The notes under the pieces are model-generated. The model ran no database searches. It was not told the origin of the DNA and saw nothing but the letters and a program-made list of their open reading frames with translations. Of a DNA stretch of 64,000 nucleotides, positions 53,656 through 62,276 are shown piece by piece. The first letter of the stretch is position 1. Each line of letters begins with the position of its first letter. The stretch comes from Streptomyces seoulensis (GTDB lineage: Bacteria; Actinomycetota; Actinomycetes; Streptomycetales; Streptomycetaceae). The stretch lies in NCBI RefSeq assembly GCF_004328625.1, contig NZ_CP032229.1, forward strand, positions 4,464,001 to 4,528,000. The letters run 5' to 3'. The position numbers and the translations under genes are program-made.

Positions 53656-55206
53656 GTGTTCGATACTCTCTCCGACCGCCTGTCAGCGACTTTCAAGTCT
53701 CTCCGGGGCAAGGGTCTGCTGACCGAGGCGGACGTCGACGCCACGGCACGCGAGATCCGCATCGCGCTCCTCGAAGCGGACGTGGCCCTGCCTGTAGTCC
53801 GGTCGTTCATCAAGAACGTCAAGGAACGCGCGCTCGGCGCCGAGGTCTCCCGGGCGCTGAACCCGGCCCAGCAGGTGCTCAAGATCGTCAATGACGAGCT
53901 GGTCACCATCCTGGGCGGCGAGACCCGCCGCCTGCGCTTCGCCAAGCAGCCGCCGACCGTGATCATGCTGGCCGGTCTCCAGGGTGCCGGTAAGACCACG
54001 CTCGCGGGCAAGCTCGGCCGCTGGCTGAAGGAGCAGGGCCACTCCCCGCTCCTCGTCGCCTGCGACCTCCAGCGCCCCAACGCCGTCAACCAGCTCAGCG
54101 TCGTCGCCGAGCGCGCCGGTGTCGCGGTGTACGCCCCCGAGCCGGGCAACGGCGTCGGCGACCCGGTCAAGGTCGCCAAGGACTCCATCGAGTTCGCCAA
54201 GGCCAAGGTCCACGACATCGTGATCGTGGACACCGCCGGCCGCCTGGGCATCGACCAGGAGATGATGGCGCAGGCCGCGGACATCCGCGACGCCGTCTCC
54301 CCGGACGAGATCCTCTTCGTCGTCGACGCCATGATCGGCCAGGACGCGGTCAACACCGCCGAGGCGTTCCGCGACGGCGTCGGCTTCGACGGCGTGGTGC
54401 TCTCCAAGCTCGACGGTGACGCCCGTGGTGGTGCCGCCCTGTCGATCCGGCAGATCACCGGCAAGCCGATCATGTTCGCCTCCAACGGCGAGAAGCTGGA
54501 CGAGTTCGACGCGTTCCACCCCGACCGGATGGCCTCCCGCATCCTCGACATGGGTGACCTGCTCACCCTGATCGAGCAGGCGGAGAAGACGTTCAGTCAG
54601 GAAGAGGCCGAGAAGATGGCCTCGAAGCTGGCGTCGAAGAAGGGCCAGGACTTCACCCTGGACGACTTCCTGTCCCAGATGGAGCAGGTCAGGAAGATGG
54701 GCAGCATCAGCAAGCTGCTCGGCATGCTCCCGGGCATGGGTCAGATCAAGGACCAGATCAACAACATCGACGAGCGGGACGTGGACCGCACGGCCGCCAT
54801 CATCAAGTCGATGACCCCGGCCGAGCGCACCGACCCGAACATCATCAACGGCTCCCGCCGGGCCCGTATCGCCAAGGGTTCCGGTGTCGAGGTCAGCGCG
54901 GTGAAGAGCCTGGTCGAGCGGTTCTTCGAGGCGCGCAAGATGATGTCCCGCATGGCCCAGGGCGGCGGGATGCCGGGCATGCCGGGGATGCCGGGCATGG
55001 GCGGCGGCCCCGGCCGCACCAAGAAGCAGCCCAAGAAGGCCAAGGGCAAGCAGCGTTCGGGCAACCCGATGAAGCGCAAGCAGCAGGAGCTGGAGGAGGC
55101 CCAGCGCCGCGAGGCCGCCGCGCAGGGCGGCAACGCGCTCGGTCTGCCCCAGCAGGGCGGCCAGGACTTCGAACTCCCCGACGAGTTCAAGAAGTTCATG
55201 GGCTGA
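53656..55206 (+). CDS. ffh: Signal recognition particle protein Ffh
   Basis: This 516-aa SRP54 GTPase binds signal sequences and 4.5S-type RNA. It has the N domain, then a G domain with GLQGAGKTTLAGKLG near residue 108, DLQRPNAVNQL, IVDTAGRLGID and SKLDGDARGGAAL. The methionine-rich M domain (MMSRMAQGGGMPGMPGMPGM) comes last. A Lys/Gln-rich tail ends in DEFKKFMG. The GTG start is at 53656. It functions with FtsY, encoded about 8 kb upstream. Confidence 0.97.
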   Translation: MFDTLSDRLSATFKSLRGKGLLTEADVDATAREIRIALLEADVALPVVRSFIKNVKERALGAEVSRALNPAQQVLKIVNDELVTILGGETRRLRFAKQPPTVIMLAGLQGAGKTTLAGKLGRWLKEQGHSPLLVACDLQRPNAVNQLSVVAERAGVAVYAPEPGNGVGDPVKVAKDSIEFAKAKVHDIVIVDTAGRLGIDQEMMAQAADIRDAVSPDEILFVVDAMIGQDAVNTAEAFRDGVGFDGVVLSKLDGDARGGAALSIRQITGKPIMFASNGEKLDEFDAFHPDRMASRILDMGDLLTLIEQAEKTFSQEEAEKMASKLASKKGQDFTLDDFLSQMEQVRKMGSISKLLGMLPGMGQIKDQINNIDERDVDRTAAIIKSMTPAERTDPNIINGSRRARIAKGSGVEVSAVKSLVERFFEARKMMSRMAQGGGMPGMPGMPGMGGGPGRTKKQPKKAKGKQRSGNPMKRKQQELEEAQRREAAAQGGNALGLPQQGGQDFELPDEFKKFMG

Positions 55207-55231
55207 CAAAGGTCGCTGACACCGGTCCCGT

Positions 55232-55278
55232 ACGTGCCGAGGGCGCCCCTTCTCCGTGAGGGGGCGCCCTCGGCACGT
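55232..55278 (+). terminator. Strong terminator after ffh
   Basis: An 18-bp perfect stem, ACGTGCCGAGGGCGCCCC / GGGGCGCCCTCGGCACGT at 55232-55249 and 55261-55278, has an 11-base loop. Confidence 0.8.
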
Positions 55279-55293
55279 CGGGGTGTGCCCGTT

Positions 55294-55514
55294 GGGGCCT
55301 GTCTTCCGGATCTTGCCGGGGTCGCGGGCCCTGGCACGCACATCTGCCGCGTTGTCGTCGGTCGCCGACACCCCCACGCTCGGCTGCGCTCGCGCGGGGG
55401 GACCCCCATCGCGTCGACGCCCTCCTCCGCCTTGCAGCTGCACGCACCAGACCCCGCTCGGGTCGGCCGAGAAGCACCCTCGGCCCGAGCCGGCCTGATC
55501 CGGAAGACACCCCC
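55294..55514. repeat. MITE-like element A
   Basis: This 220-bp element has terminal inverted repeats: TGTCTTCCGGATC at 55300-55312 and GATCCGGAAGACA at 55497-55509, with a G/C-run outside each. The interior has no supported gene. It shares GGGGGGACCCCCA, CCTCCGCCTTGC and GCACGCACCAGAC with element B, so the two are relatives. No target duplication is obvious. Confidence 0.6.
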
Positions 55515-55517
55515 TAG

Positions 55518-55717
55518 GCCGTGTCCGGAAAGTGGCGCCTGGCTCGCGACGCCTGGCACGTTGCCCCAAGCTCTGCGAGCAGGGGGGACCCCCAGCGGCG
55601 TTGTCGGGATCGTCCTCGTACGCCCAGTACGAGGGCGACCCTCCGCCTTGCGGGCGCACGCACCAGACGCCGCGAGCCCTGCCCTCCGGGCAGACGGCGC
55701 CACTTTCCGGACACGAC
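55518..55717. repeat. MITE-like element B
   Basis: This 200-bp element has 22-bp terminal inverted repeats with one mismatch (CGTGTCCGGAAAGTGGCGCC at the core). It is flanked by CTAG on both sides (55514-55517 and 55718-55721). Both ends read MSGKWR in short spurious frames. It has no transposase, so any mobility would depend on an element elsewhere with matching ends. Confidence 0.7.
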
Positions 55718-55721
55718 CTAG

Positions 55722-56775
55722 GTGTATTGATCACGAGCGTTGTTAACGCAGGCAGGGCTTGATCATGGCGAAGGCCCCCGTGTGTGGTGGAGGTGTCGAA
55801 TCTTCACCGCACGGAGGCCTTCGTGTCCCACCGTAATGCCCGGCTGACCGTTCACGGCAGGCGACTGCTCGTCGAACGTGTCCGCTCCGGCCGTCCCGTC
55901 GCGCATGTCGCCGCCGAGATGGGCATCTCCCGTCCCACAGCCCACAAGTGGATCCGGCGCTGGCACTCAGAGGGCGAGAGCGGACTCCTCGACCGCTCCA
56001 GCCGTCCCCGCACGACACCGCACCGGACCGCAGCCGCCACCGAGGCGCAGGTCTGCAGGCTGCGACAAGAGCGCAAGCTGGGCCCGGCACGCATCGGGCC
56101 GGTCCTGGGCCTGCCCGCCTCCACCGTGCACCGCATCCTGCTCCGGCACGGCCTGAACCGCCTGGCGTTCATCGACCGCCCCACCGGGCAGGTCATCCGC
56201 CGCTACGAACGCGCCCGTCCCGGCGAGCTGGTCCACGTCGACGTCAAGAAGCTCGGCCGCATCCCCGACGGCGGCGGCCACAAGGTGCTGGGCCGGCAGG
56301 CCGGCCGGGCCCGGCGCAACAGCGTGGGCTTCGACTACATCCATTCCGCCGTCGACGATCACTCCCGCCTGGCCTACAGCGAGGTCCACGCGGACGAGAA
56401 GGCCCTCACCTGCGCCGACTTCCTACGGCGGGCCGCAGCCTTCTTCGCCGAGCACGGCATCACCCGCATCGAGCGGGTCCTGACCGACAACGCCTGGCCC
56501 TACCGCAAGAGCTTCGCCTGGCAACAGGCACTGGCCGACCTCGGCGCGGCCGGCAAACTCACCCGCATCTACCGGCCGCAGACCAACGGCAAGGTCGAAC
56601 GCTTCAACCGCACCCTGCTCGACGAATGGGCCTACCAGCGGCTCTACACCACCAACACCGAACGCACCGAAGCTCTGACAGACTTCCTCCACACCTACAA
56701 CCACCACCGCTGCCACACCGCACTCGGCGGCCACCCACCCATCAACCGTGTGAACAACCCTGCGGGTCAATACAC
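55722..56775 (+). mobile_element. IS481-family insertion sequence
   Basis: This 1054-bp element starts GTGTATTGA and ends TCAATACAC, 9-bp perfect inverted ends at 55722-55730 and 56767-56775. Weaker similarity continues inwards (GTTGTTAAC / GTTGTTCAC). It carries a single transposase gene and is flanked by CTAG (55718-55721 and 56776-56779). CTAG is a target known to be preferred by several IS481 members. The left CTAG also borders MITE-like element B. Confidence 0.85.
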
Positions 56776-56779
56776 CTAG
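55823..56779 (+). CDS. IS481-family DDE transposase
   Basis: This 318-aa transposase has an N-terminal helix-turn-helix region (VAHVAAEMGISRPTAHKWIR) and an rve catalytic core. First Asp is in LVHVDVKKLG, second Asp in RVLTDNAWPY, and Glu in NGKVERFNRTLLDEW. All catalytic residues are present and the gene is uninterrupted, so it is probably active. GTG 55823, with GGAGG six bases upstream, is the start. The last sense codon is ACC at the element end, and the TAG stop comes from the flanking CTAG target. Confidence 0.93.
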   Translation: MSHRNARLTVHGRRLLVERVRSGRPVAHVAAEMGISRPTAHKWIRRWHSEGESGLLDRSSRPRTTPHRTAAATEAQVCRLRQERKLGPARIGPVLGLPASTVHRILLRHGLNRLAFIDRPTGQVIRRYERARPGELVHVDVKKLGRIPDGGGHKVLGRQAGRARRNSVGFDYIHSAVDDHSRLAYSEVHADEKALTCADFLRRAAAFFAEHGITRIERVLTDNAWPYRKSFAWQQALADLGAAGKLTRIYRPQTNGKVERFNRTLLDEWAYQRLYTTNTERTEALTDFLHTYNHHRCHTALGGHPPINRVNNPAGQYT

Positions 56780-57612
56780 GGCACGCGGGCGATCAGGTAG
56801 CGGAAGACGTTCGGCATCCAGACCGTGCCGTCCGGGCGCCGGTAGGGGTGCAGGGACTCGGTCAGTTCCTTGCCGACCTGCTTGCGGTCGGTCGCCGCGA
56901 TCGCCGCGTCGAACAGCCCGGTCGACACCAGCCCGCGTACCGCGCTGTCGGTGTCGGCGTAGCCGAAGGGGCAGGCCACCCGGCCGGAGCCGTCGGGCCG
57001 CAGCCCCGCGCCCCGGGCGACCTCCTCCAAGTCGTCCCGGCGGGCCGGGCGCCAGGCGCCGCGCAGCGGTTCGGCCAGCTTGGCGGCGACCCGGAGCACG
57101 GTGGAGGTGGCGCACCGCTCGGGCGGGCCCCAGCCGGCCAGCACCACGGCGGCCCCGCGCGCGGCCAGCGGCAGCGCGGCGGCGAGGGTGTCACCGAGGT
57201 CACCGGAGTCGTCGAGGGCGCCGACCGTCTCGTAGGCGGTCACGAGGGTGTACGGGGATGAGTCGTCGTCGGCCGCGTCGGCGGGGGAGTCCCCCTGCAC
57301 GAGCCGGGCGTCCAGGGGTCCGTCCGGGTCAAGGCGTTCCCGGGCGAGGGCGAGGTGTTCGGGGCGGGAGTCGACGCCGGTGACGGCCGCGCCCTTGGCC
57401 GCCGCCAGCAGCAGGGCGAGCCCGGAGCCGCAGGCCAGGCCCAGCAGGCGGGTGCCCGGTCCCACTTCGAGGCGCTCGTGGACGGTCTCGTGGAGCGGCA
57501 GAAGCATCCGCTCCTGGATCTCCGACCAGTCGCGCGCGCGTTTGCGGGGGTTCACGCGGGGTGGTGCGGAACCCGCGTGGGCCAGGTGCTCCCGCACGAG
57601 CGTAGGTGTCAT
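56776..57612 (-). CDS. SAM-dependent methyltransferase
   Basis: This 278-aa class I methyltransferase has SAM-binding motif I LLGLACGSGLALLLAAAKGA near residue 50. The acidic motif II is VTGVDSRPEHLALARERL and motif III is TLVTAYETVGALDD. The substrate is unknown; the N-terminal WSEIQERMLLPLHE region suggests small molecules. The ATG start is at 57612. Its TAG stop lies in the CTAG next to the IS481 right end, so the insertion may define the present C-terminus (YLIARVP). Confidence 0.85.
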   Translation of the reverse strand: MTPTLVREHLAHAGSAPPRVNPRKRARDWSEIQERMLLPLHETVHERLEVGPGTRLLGLACGSGLALLLAAAKGAAVTGVDSRPEHLALARERLDPDGPLDARLVQGDSPADAADDDSSPYTLVTAYETVGALDDSGDLGDTLAAALPLAARGAAVVLAGWGPPERCATSTVLRVAAKLAEPLRGAWRPARRDDLEEVARGAGLRPDGSGRVACPFGYADTDSAVRGLVSTGLFDAAIAATDRKQVGKELTESLHPYRRPDGTVWMPNVFRYLIARVP

Positions 57613-58047
57613 AGGTAGCGCCCCAATCCGCCGGCTGTCCGTCGCTGTGCCCGGTCTGTGGCCCCCGTGTGCCGTGCGTGCGCACTTTCCACGTATGCCA
57701 GGTAACTCCCGGCTCGCCGAGTCGTCCAGTGGGTGTGGGGCCCTGCTTGCCGCCGGTTGGCGCGTGTGGCTCGAATTCACGCCCCCGCAACGCTGCCGCG
57801 CACCACCGGGTGCGGGGCGGCTCGGGGCACCCGGTAACGTGCGGGTTCCGGCGGTGGCAGTAGCCCCCCGGACGCCGGTGGCCGTACGTGTGGCTACGCA
57901 CCGGCTTGTGGGGGCTTGCGAGGCTTCTCCGTGAAACGGCGGACCCGCCCTCGTCAGGACGCATCAGCGACAACTGACGGGTAGGTGCAAATTATTTGAG
58001 ATGCCCCGGAATAGGAACACAGCGGTACCCCCGCTCGTTGTCATTAC
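57613..58047. other. Divergent intergenic region
   Basis: No supported gene is found in 435 bases between the methyltransferase and SprT-like genes. The half near the SprT-like gene (57960-58020) is AT-richer (TGCAAATTATTTGAG) and is the most likely promoter zone. No clear operator is recognised. Confidence 0.35.
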
Positions 58048-58647
58048 GTGAGCACGACACAGACACCACCTGTTCTCGCCGCGGAGCTGGCGCAGGCGTG
58101 GGCCGACATTCAGCGGTACCACCCCGAGCTGCCCGACCTCGCCGCACCGGAATCACTGATCGGGGAGTCGTCGTCCGCGTGCGGGCACGAGCTCTCCTTC
58201 GAGCGGCTGCTGCACGAGGCGGTGCACGGCATCGCCGCCTCCCGCGGGGTGCGTGACACCTCGCGGGCCGGCCGCTACCACAACCGCCGTTTCCTCGCCG
58301 TCGCCGAGGAGCTGGGCCTGGACCACCCCGAGGAGCCGCATCCCAGCAGCGGGTTCTCGCTGGTCACGCTCAACCCCGAGGCCAAGCGGCGCTACCGTCC
58401 GACCATCGACCGGCTGCAGCGGGCGCTGAAGGCGCACACGGTGGCCACCTCCGCCGACACCTCGCGCACCTTCCGGGGTCCGGCCGCCCGGCACGGCTCC
58501 TCCGGAGGCGGGGTCCGGGTCAAGGCGGTCTGCGACTGCGGGCGCAACGTCCGGGTGGTCCCCTCGGTCCTGGCGCAGGCGCCGATCATGTGCGGCGGCT
58601 GCGGCAAACCGTTCCGCATCCCGGAGGCCGTGGCGGCGGCGAGCTGA
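58048..58647 (+). CDS. SprT-like zinc-binding protein
   Basis: This 199-aa protein has an HExxH-type motif in LLHEAVHGIAASRGV near residue 55 and GRYHNRRFLAVAEELGL downstream, as in SprT-like metallopeptidases. A C-terminal zinc ribbon has CDCG and CGGCGKPF. SprT-family proteins can cleave DNA-protein crosslinks in eukaryotes; bacterial roles are poorly known and activity here is inferred. The GTG start at 58048 is used. It precedes the rpsP block. Confidence 0.75.
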   Translation: MSTTQTPPVLAAELAQAWADIQRYHPELPDLAAPESLIGESSSACGHELSFERLLHEAVHGIAASRGVRDTSRAGRYHNRRFLAVAEELGLDHPEEPHPSSGFSLVTLNPEAKRRYRPTIDRLQRALKAHTVATSADTSRTFRGPAARHGSSGGGVRVKAVCDCGRNVRVVPSVLAQAPIMCGGCGKPFRIPEAVAAAS

Positions 58648-58920
58648 CAAGACGGCTGCTCGTGGCAGCCGTACGGATCAGCTTTCCTCCGTCGTGCGGG
58701 TGGGCGCCGACGTGGCGCCGGGCCTCACTCAGGCATGCCCAGGATCGCCGACCCCGTCCCGGAGTGCCCCGCAGGGTGTGGCACAATGGCTAGCTGTACT
58801 CGACAGTCGCACAGGACCCCTCTCTCCTCCGGCTGACGCGTCCATCGGGCACTCGGGTACCGCAACCCCACGCGGCAACTCCGCCGTGCCCAACACGTCA
58901 ATCCAGGAGAACTCACTCCC

Positions 58921-59343
58921 GTGGCAGTCAAGATCAAGCTGAAGCGTCTGGGCAAGATCCGTTCGCCTCACTACCGCATCGTCGTCGCCGACTCCCGTAC
59001 CCGCCGTGACGGCCGGGCCATCGAGGAGATCGGCAAGTACCACCCGACGTACAACCCCTCGGTCATGGAGGTGGACGCCGACCGCGTCGCCTACTGGCTG
59101 GGTGTCGGTGCGCAGCCGACCGAGCCGGTGCTCGCCATTCTGAAGAAGACCGGCGACTGGCAGAAGTTCAAGGGCGAGCCGGCCCCCGCGCCGCTCCTCG
59201 TGGCCGCGCCGAAGGCCGAGCGTCCGTCGTTCGAGGGCCTCGGCTCCGACGACGACAACAAGGGTGAGGCCATCACCCAGAAGAAGAAGGCTGAGAAGAA
59301 GGACGAGGCGGCCGCTGAGTCCGCCGAGTCGACCGAGGCCTGA
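58921..59343 (+). CDS. rpsP: 30S ribosomal protein S16
   Basis: This 140-aa S16 protein starts [20 protein letters not shown]. The core ends near residue 85. A long actinobacterial C-terminal extension, rich in Lys/Glu/Ala ([14 protein letters not shown]), follows; E. coli S16 has only about 82 residues. The GTG start is at 58921, preceded by an AGGAG site. A possible promoter -10 (CACAAT) lies at 58782-58787. It is the first gene of the rpsP-khpA-rimM-trmD-rplS unit. Confidence 0.97.
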   Translation: MAVKIKLKRLGKIRSPHYRIVVADSRTRRDGRAIEEIGKYHPTYNPSVMEVDADRVAYWLGVGAQPTEPVLAILKKTGDWQKFKGEPAPAPLLVAAPKAERPSFEGLGSDDDNKGEAITQKKKAEKKDEAAAESAESTEA

Positions 59344-59348
59344 GCAGC

Positions 59349-59588
59349 ATGCTCGAAGAGGCGCTTGAGCACCTCGTGAAGGGCATCGTCGACAACCCCG
59401 ACGATGTGCAGGTCGCCTCGCGTGACCTGCGCCGCGGGCGCGTGCTGGAGGTCCGGGTGCATCCCGACGACCTCGGTAAGGTGATCGGCCGTAACGGCCG
59501 CACCGCGCGCGCTCTGCGTACCGTCGTGGGCGCCATCGGCGGCCGCGGTGTCCGTGTCGACCTCGTCGACGTGGACCACGTCCGCTGA
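59349..59588 (+). CDS. khpA: KH-domain RNA-binding protein KhpA
   Basis: This 79-aa KH protein has the GxxG loop in VIGRNGRTARALRTVVGA. KhpA partners KhpB (Jag) as an RNA chaperone in other Gram-positives. The ATG at 59349 lies six bases after rpsP, the conserved position. Confidence 0.95.
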   Translation: MLEEALEHLVKGIVDNPDDVQVASRDLRRGRVLEVRVHPDDLGKVIGRNGRTARALRTVVGAIGGRGVRVDLVDVDHVR

Positions 59589-59670
59589 CGCTTCATAGCA
59601 ACCGGCTCGGGCCGGGGAGGGCCACTGGGCCGTCCCCGGCCCGCAGTCGTATGACAGGAGATCTGTACTC

Positions 59671-60222
59671 GTGCAGTTGGTAGTCGCACGCATCGGCCGT
59701 GCTCATGGCATCAAGGGTGAGGTCACCGTCGAGGTGCGGACCGACGAGCCGGAGTCCCGGCTCGCGCCGGGCGCCGTCCTGGCCACCGACCCGGCGTCCA
59801 GTGGGCCGCTCACCATCGCCACCGGCCGCGTGCACAGCGGCCGTCTCCTCCTGCGTTTCGAGGGCGTCAACGACCGCACCGGCGCCGAGGCGCTGCGCAA
59901 CACGCTGCTGATCGCCGACGTCGATCCGGAGGAGATGCCGGAGGACGAGGACGAGTACTACGACCATCAGCTCATCGACCTCGACGTGGTCACCGAGGAC
60001 GGCACGGAGGTGGGCCGGATCACGGAGATCTCCCACCTGCCCTCCCAGGACCTCTTCATCGTGGAGCGCCCGGACGGCAGCGAGGTACTGATCCCGTTCG
60101 TGGAGGAGATCGTCAGCGAGATCGACCTGGACGAGCAGCGCGCGGTCATCACGCCGCCGCCCGGCCTGATCGACGACCGCGCCGAGATCGCTTCCGCGCG
60201 CGACGAGGACGAGGGCGCATGA
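59671..60222 (+). CDS. rimM: Ribosome maturation factor RimM
   Basis: This 183-aa 30S assembly factor starts [20 protein letters not shown]. The acidic middle [16 protein letters not shown] joins the PRC-barrel domain ([18 protein letters not shown]). The GTG start is at 59671. Its stop overlaps trmD by ATGA, so the two are coupled. Confidence 0.96.
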   Translation: MQLVVARIGRAHGIKGEVTVEVRTDEPESRLAPGAVLATDPASSGPLTIATGRVHSGRLLLRFEGVNDRTGAEALRNTLLIADVDPEEMPEDEDEYYDHQLIDLDVVTEDGTEVGRITEISHLPSQDLFIVERPDGSEVLIPFVEEIVSEIDLDEQRAVITPPPGLIDDRAEIASARDEDEGA

Positions 60223-61052
60223 GGCTCGACGTCGTCACGATCTTCCCGGAGTACCTGGAACCGCTGAACGTCTCCCTGGTCGGCAAGGCCCGCGCGCGCG
60301 GCCGGCTCGACGTGAACGTCCACGACCTGCGCTCCTGGACCTACGACCGGCACAACACGGTCGACGACACCCCCTACGGCGGCGGCCCCGGCATGGTCAT
60401 GAAGACCGAGCCCTGGGGCGACGCCCTGGACAGCGCGCTGGCGGACGGCTACGAGGTGGGCGCGCACAGCCCCGCCCTGATCGTGCCGACCCCGAGCGGC
60501 CGTCCCTTCACCCAGGAACTCGCCGTCGAGCTGTCGGAACGCCCCTGGCTGGTCTTCACCCCGGCCCGCTACGAGGGCATCGACCGCCGGGTCATGGACG
60601 AGTACGCGACCCGGATGCCGGTCTACGAGGTGTCCATCGGGGACTACGTCCTCGCGGGCGGCGAGGCGGCCGTCCTGGTGATCACCGAGGCGGTGGCGCG
60701 GCTGCTGCCCGGCGTGCTCGGCAACGCCGAGTCGCACCGGGACGACTCCTTCGCGCCCGGCGCGATGGCCAACCTCCTGGAGGGCCCGGTCTACACCAAG
60801 CCGCCCGAGTGGCGGGGCCACGGCATCCCGGACGTGCTGCTCAGCGGCCACCATGGCAAGATCGCCCGCTGGCGGCGGGACGAGGCGATGCGCCGCACCA
60901 CCGCCAACCGGCCCGACCTGATCGAGCGCTGCGACCCCGCGACGCTCGACAAGAAGGACCGGGAGATGCTCTCCATCCTGGGCTGGTCCCCGGACCCGGA
61001 GGGCCACTCGTCCGGGCGATTTTGGCGCAGGAGCGAGGGCGTGGAACAATAG
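60219..61052 (+). CDS. trmD: tRNA (guanine(37)-N1)-methyltransferase
   Basis: This 277-aa SPOUT-family enzyme makes m1G37 in tRNAs, preventing frameshifting. The trefoil-knot region has [23 protein letters not shown] and [16 protein letters not shown]. Length fits actinobacterial TrmD with a C-terminal extension. It overlaps rimM by four bases. Confidence 0.97.
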   Translation: MRLDVVTIFPEYLEPLNVSLVGKARARGRLDVNVHDLRSWTYDRHNTVDDTPYGGGPGMVMKTEPWGDALDSALADGYEVGAHSPALIVPTPSGRPFTQELAVELSERPWLVFTPARYEGIDRRVMDEYATRMPVYEVSIGDYVLAGGEAAVLVITEAVARLLPGVLGNAESHRDDSFAPGAMANLLEGPVYTKPPEWRGHGIPDVLLSGHHGKIARWRRDEAMRRTTANRPDLIERCDPATLDKKDREMLSILGWSPDPEGHSSGRFWRRSEGVEQ

Positions 61053-61187
61053 GGCGCTGTTGTGCGTCCGTCCGGCGTGCGCCCCTGCCACAGGGGGACA
61101 CGACGCCCGTTCCGACCCGCACGGCCGACCTCTTCGAACATCTAGTTCCGTTGATGACCTGTGGCATCAGCGAAGAAAGCAGACGAA

Positions 61188-61538
61188 ATGTCTCACCTGC
61201 TCGACACCGTCGACTCCGCGTCGCTGCGCACCGACGTCCCGGCCTTCCGCCCGGGTGACACCGTCAACGTGCACGTCCGCGTCATCGAGGGCAACCGCTC
61301 GCGTGTGCAGCAGTTCAAGGGCGTCGTGATCCGCCGCCAGGGTGCGGGCGTCCGCGAGACCTTCACGGTCCGCAAGGTCTCCTTCTCCGTCGGCGTGGAG
61401 CGTACCTTCCCGGTGCACACCCCGATCGTCGAGAAGATCGAGCTCGTCACCCGCGGTGACGTGCGCCGCGCCAAGCTGTACTACCTCCGTGAGCTGCGCG
61501 GCAAGGCCGCGAAGATCAAGGAGAAGCGCGACAACTGA
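61188..61538 (+). CDS. rplS: 50S ribosomal protein L19
   Basis: This 116-aa L19 protein has the core motif [21 protein letters not shown] and the C-terminal [20 protein letters not shown]. The ATG at 61188 gives the normal length. A 135-base gap separates it from trmD. Confidence 0.97.
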   Translation: MSHLLDTVDSASLRTDVPAFRPGDTVNVHVRVIEGNRSRVQQFKGVVIRRQGAGVRETFTVRKVSFSVGVERTFPVHTPIVEKIELVTRGDVRRAKLYYLRELRGKAAKIKEKRDN

Positions 61539-61583
61539 GCGCCTGTCCTTCAGTCCGACGGGGCCGGATAGCATCTGGCCCCG

Positions 61584-62276
61584 ATGGACACCGAAGCACA
61601 GCCCGCCGAACGCGACCGTTCCCGCCCACCCGGTACACCGGGTACGCGGGGCCGGTCGCGTTTCGCGTTGGCCCCGCTCGCCGAGCGCGTGCCGGGCGGC
61701 CGGTTCACCCTGGCCCTCCTCACCTGCCTCGTCTTCCTGCTGCTCCTGAGCACGTTCGTGGTGCGGCCGTTCGAGATTCCGAGCGGTTCCATGGAGCCCG
61801 GATTGAGGGTCGGGGACCGCGTACTCGTAAACAAGTTGGCGTACCGTTTCGGTGCCCGTCCGCGCCGCGGTGACGTGGTGGTGTTCGACGGGACCGACTA
61901 CTTCGGGCACGCCGACTACGTCAAGCGCGTTGTAGGGGTGGGAGGCGACCATGTGGTCTGCTGCGACAGGGAGGGGAGGACCGAGGTGAACGGCCGCCCG
62001 GTCGACGAGACGGGATTCCTCCACCCGGGGGACAGCCCGTCCGACGTGCCCTATGACGTGGTGGTGCCCGACGGCCGCCTCTTCCTGCTCGGTGACCACC
62101 GTGCCCGCTCCAGCGACTCCCGTGACCACCTCGGCTCGCCCGGCGGCGGCATGGTCCCGGTGAAGGACGTGGTGGGCCGCGCCGACTGGATCGCCTGGCC
62201 GTACGGCCACTGGACGCGCATCGAGCGCCCCCGCGCCTACGCGCACGTACCTGCCGCGGAGGCCGCGCATGGGTAA
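61584..62276 (+). CDS. sipW: Type I signal peptidase SipW
   Basis: This 230-aa serine-lysine signal peptidase cleaves Sec and Tat signal peptides. A Pro/Arg-rich cytoplasmic start precedes one membrane segment (TLALLTCLVFLLLLSTFVV). The catalytic Ser69 is in EIPSGSMEPG and the general-base Lys in DYVKRVVGVGGDHV. The GDHRARSSDSR box and the C-terminal region complete the fold; a second membrane anchor is not evident. It is the first of several tandem peptidase genes. It overlaps sipX by eight bases. Confidence 0.94.
   Translation: MDTEAQPAERDRSRPPGTPGTRGRSRFALAPLAERVPGGRFTLALLTCLVFLLLLSTFVVRPFEIPSGSMEPGLRVGDRVLVNKLAYRFGARPRRGDVVVFDGTDYFGHADYVKRVVGVGGDHVVCCDREGRTEVNGRPVDETGFLHPGDSPSDVPYDVVVPDGRLFLLGDHRARSSDSRDHLGSPGGGMVPVKDVVGRADWIAWPYGHWTRIERPRAYAHVPAAEAAHG

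Noticed and set aside
55514-55721. Two short open frames on opposite strands that both begin MSGKWR
   Set aside because: The shared start is produced by the inverted terminal repeats of MITE-like element B; the rest is low complexity and not conserved between the two.
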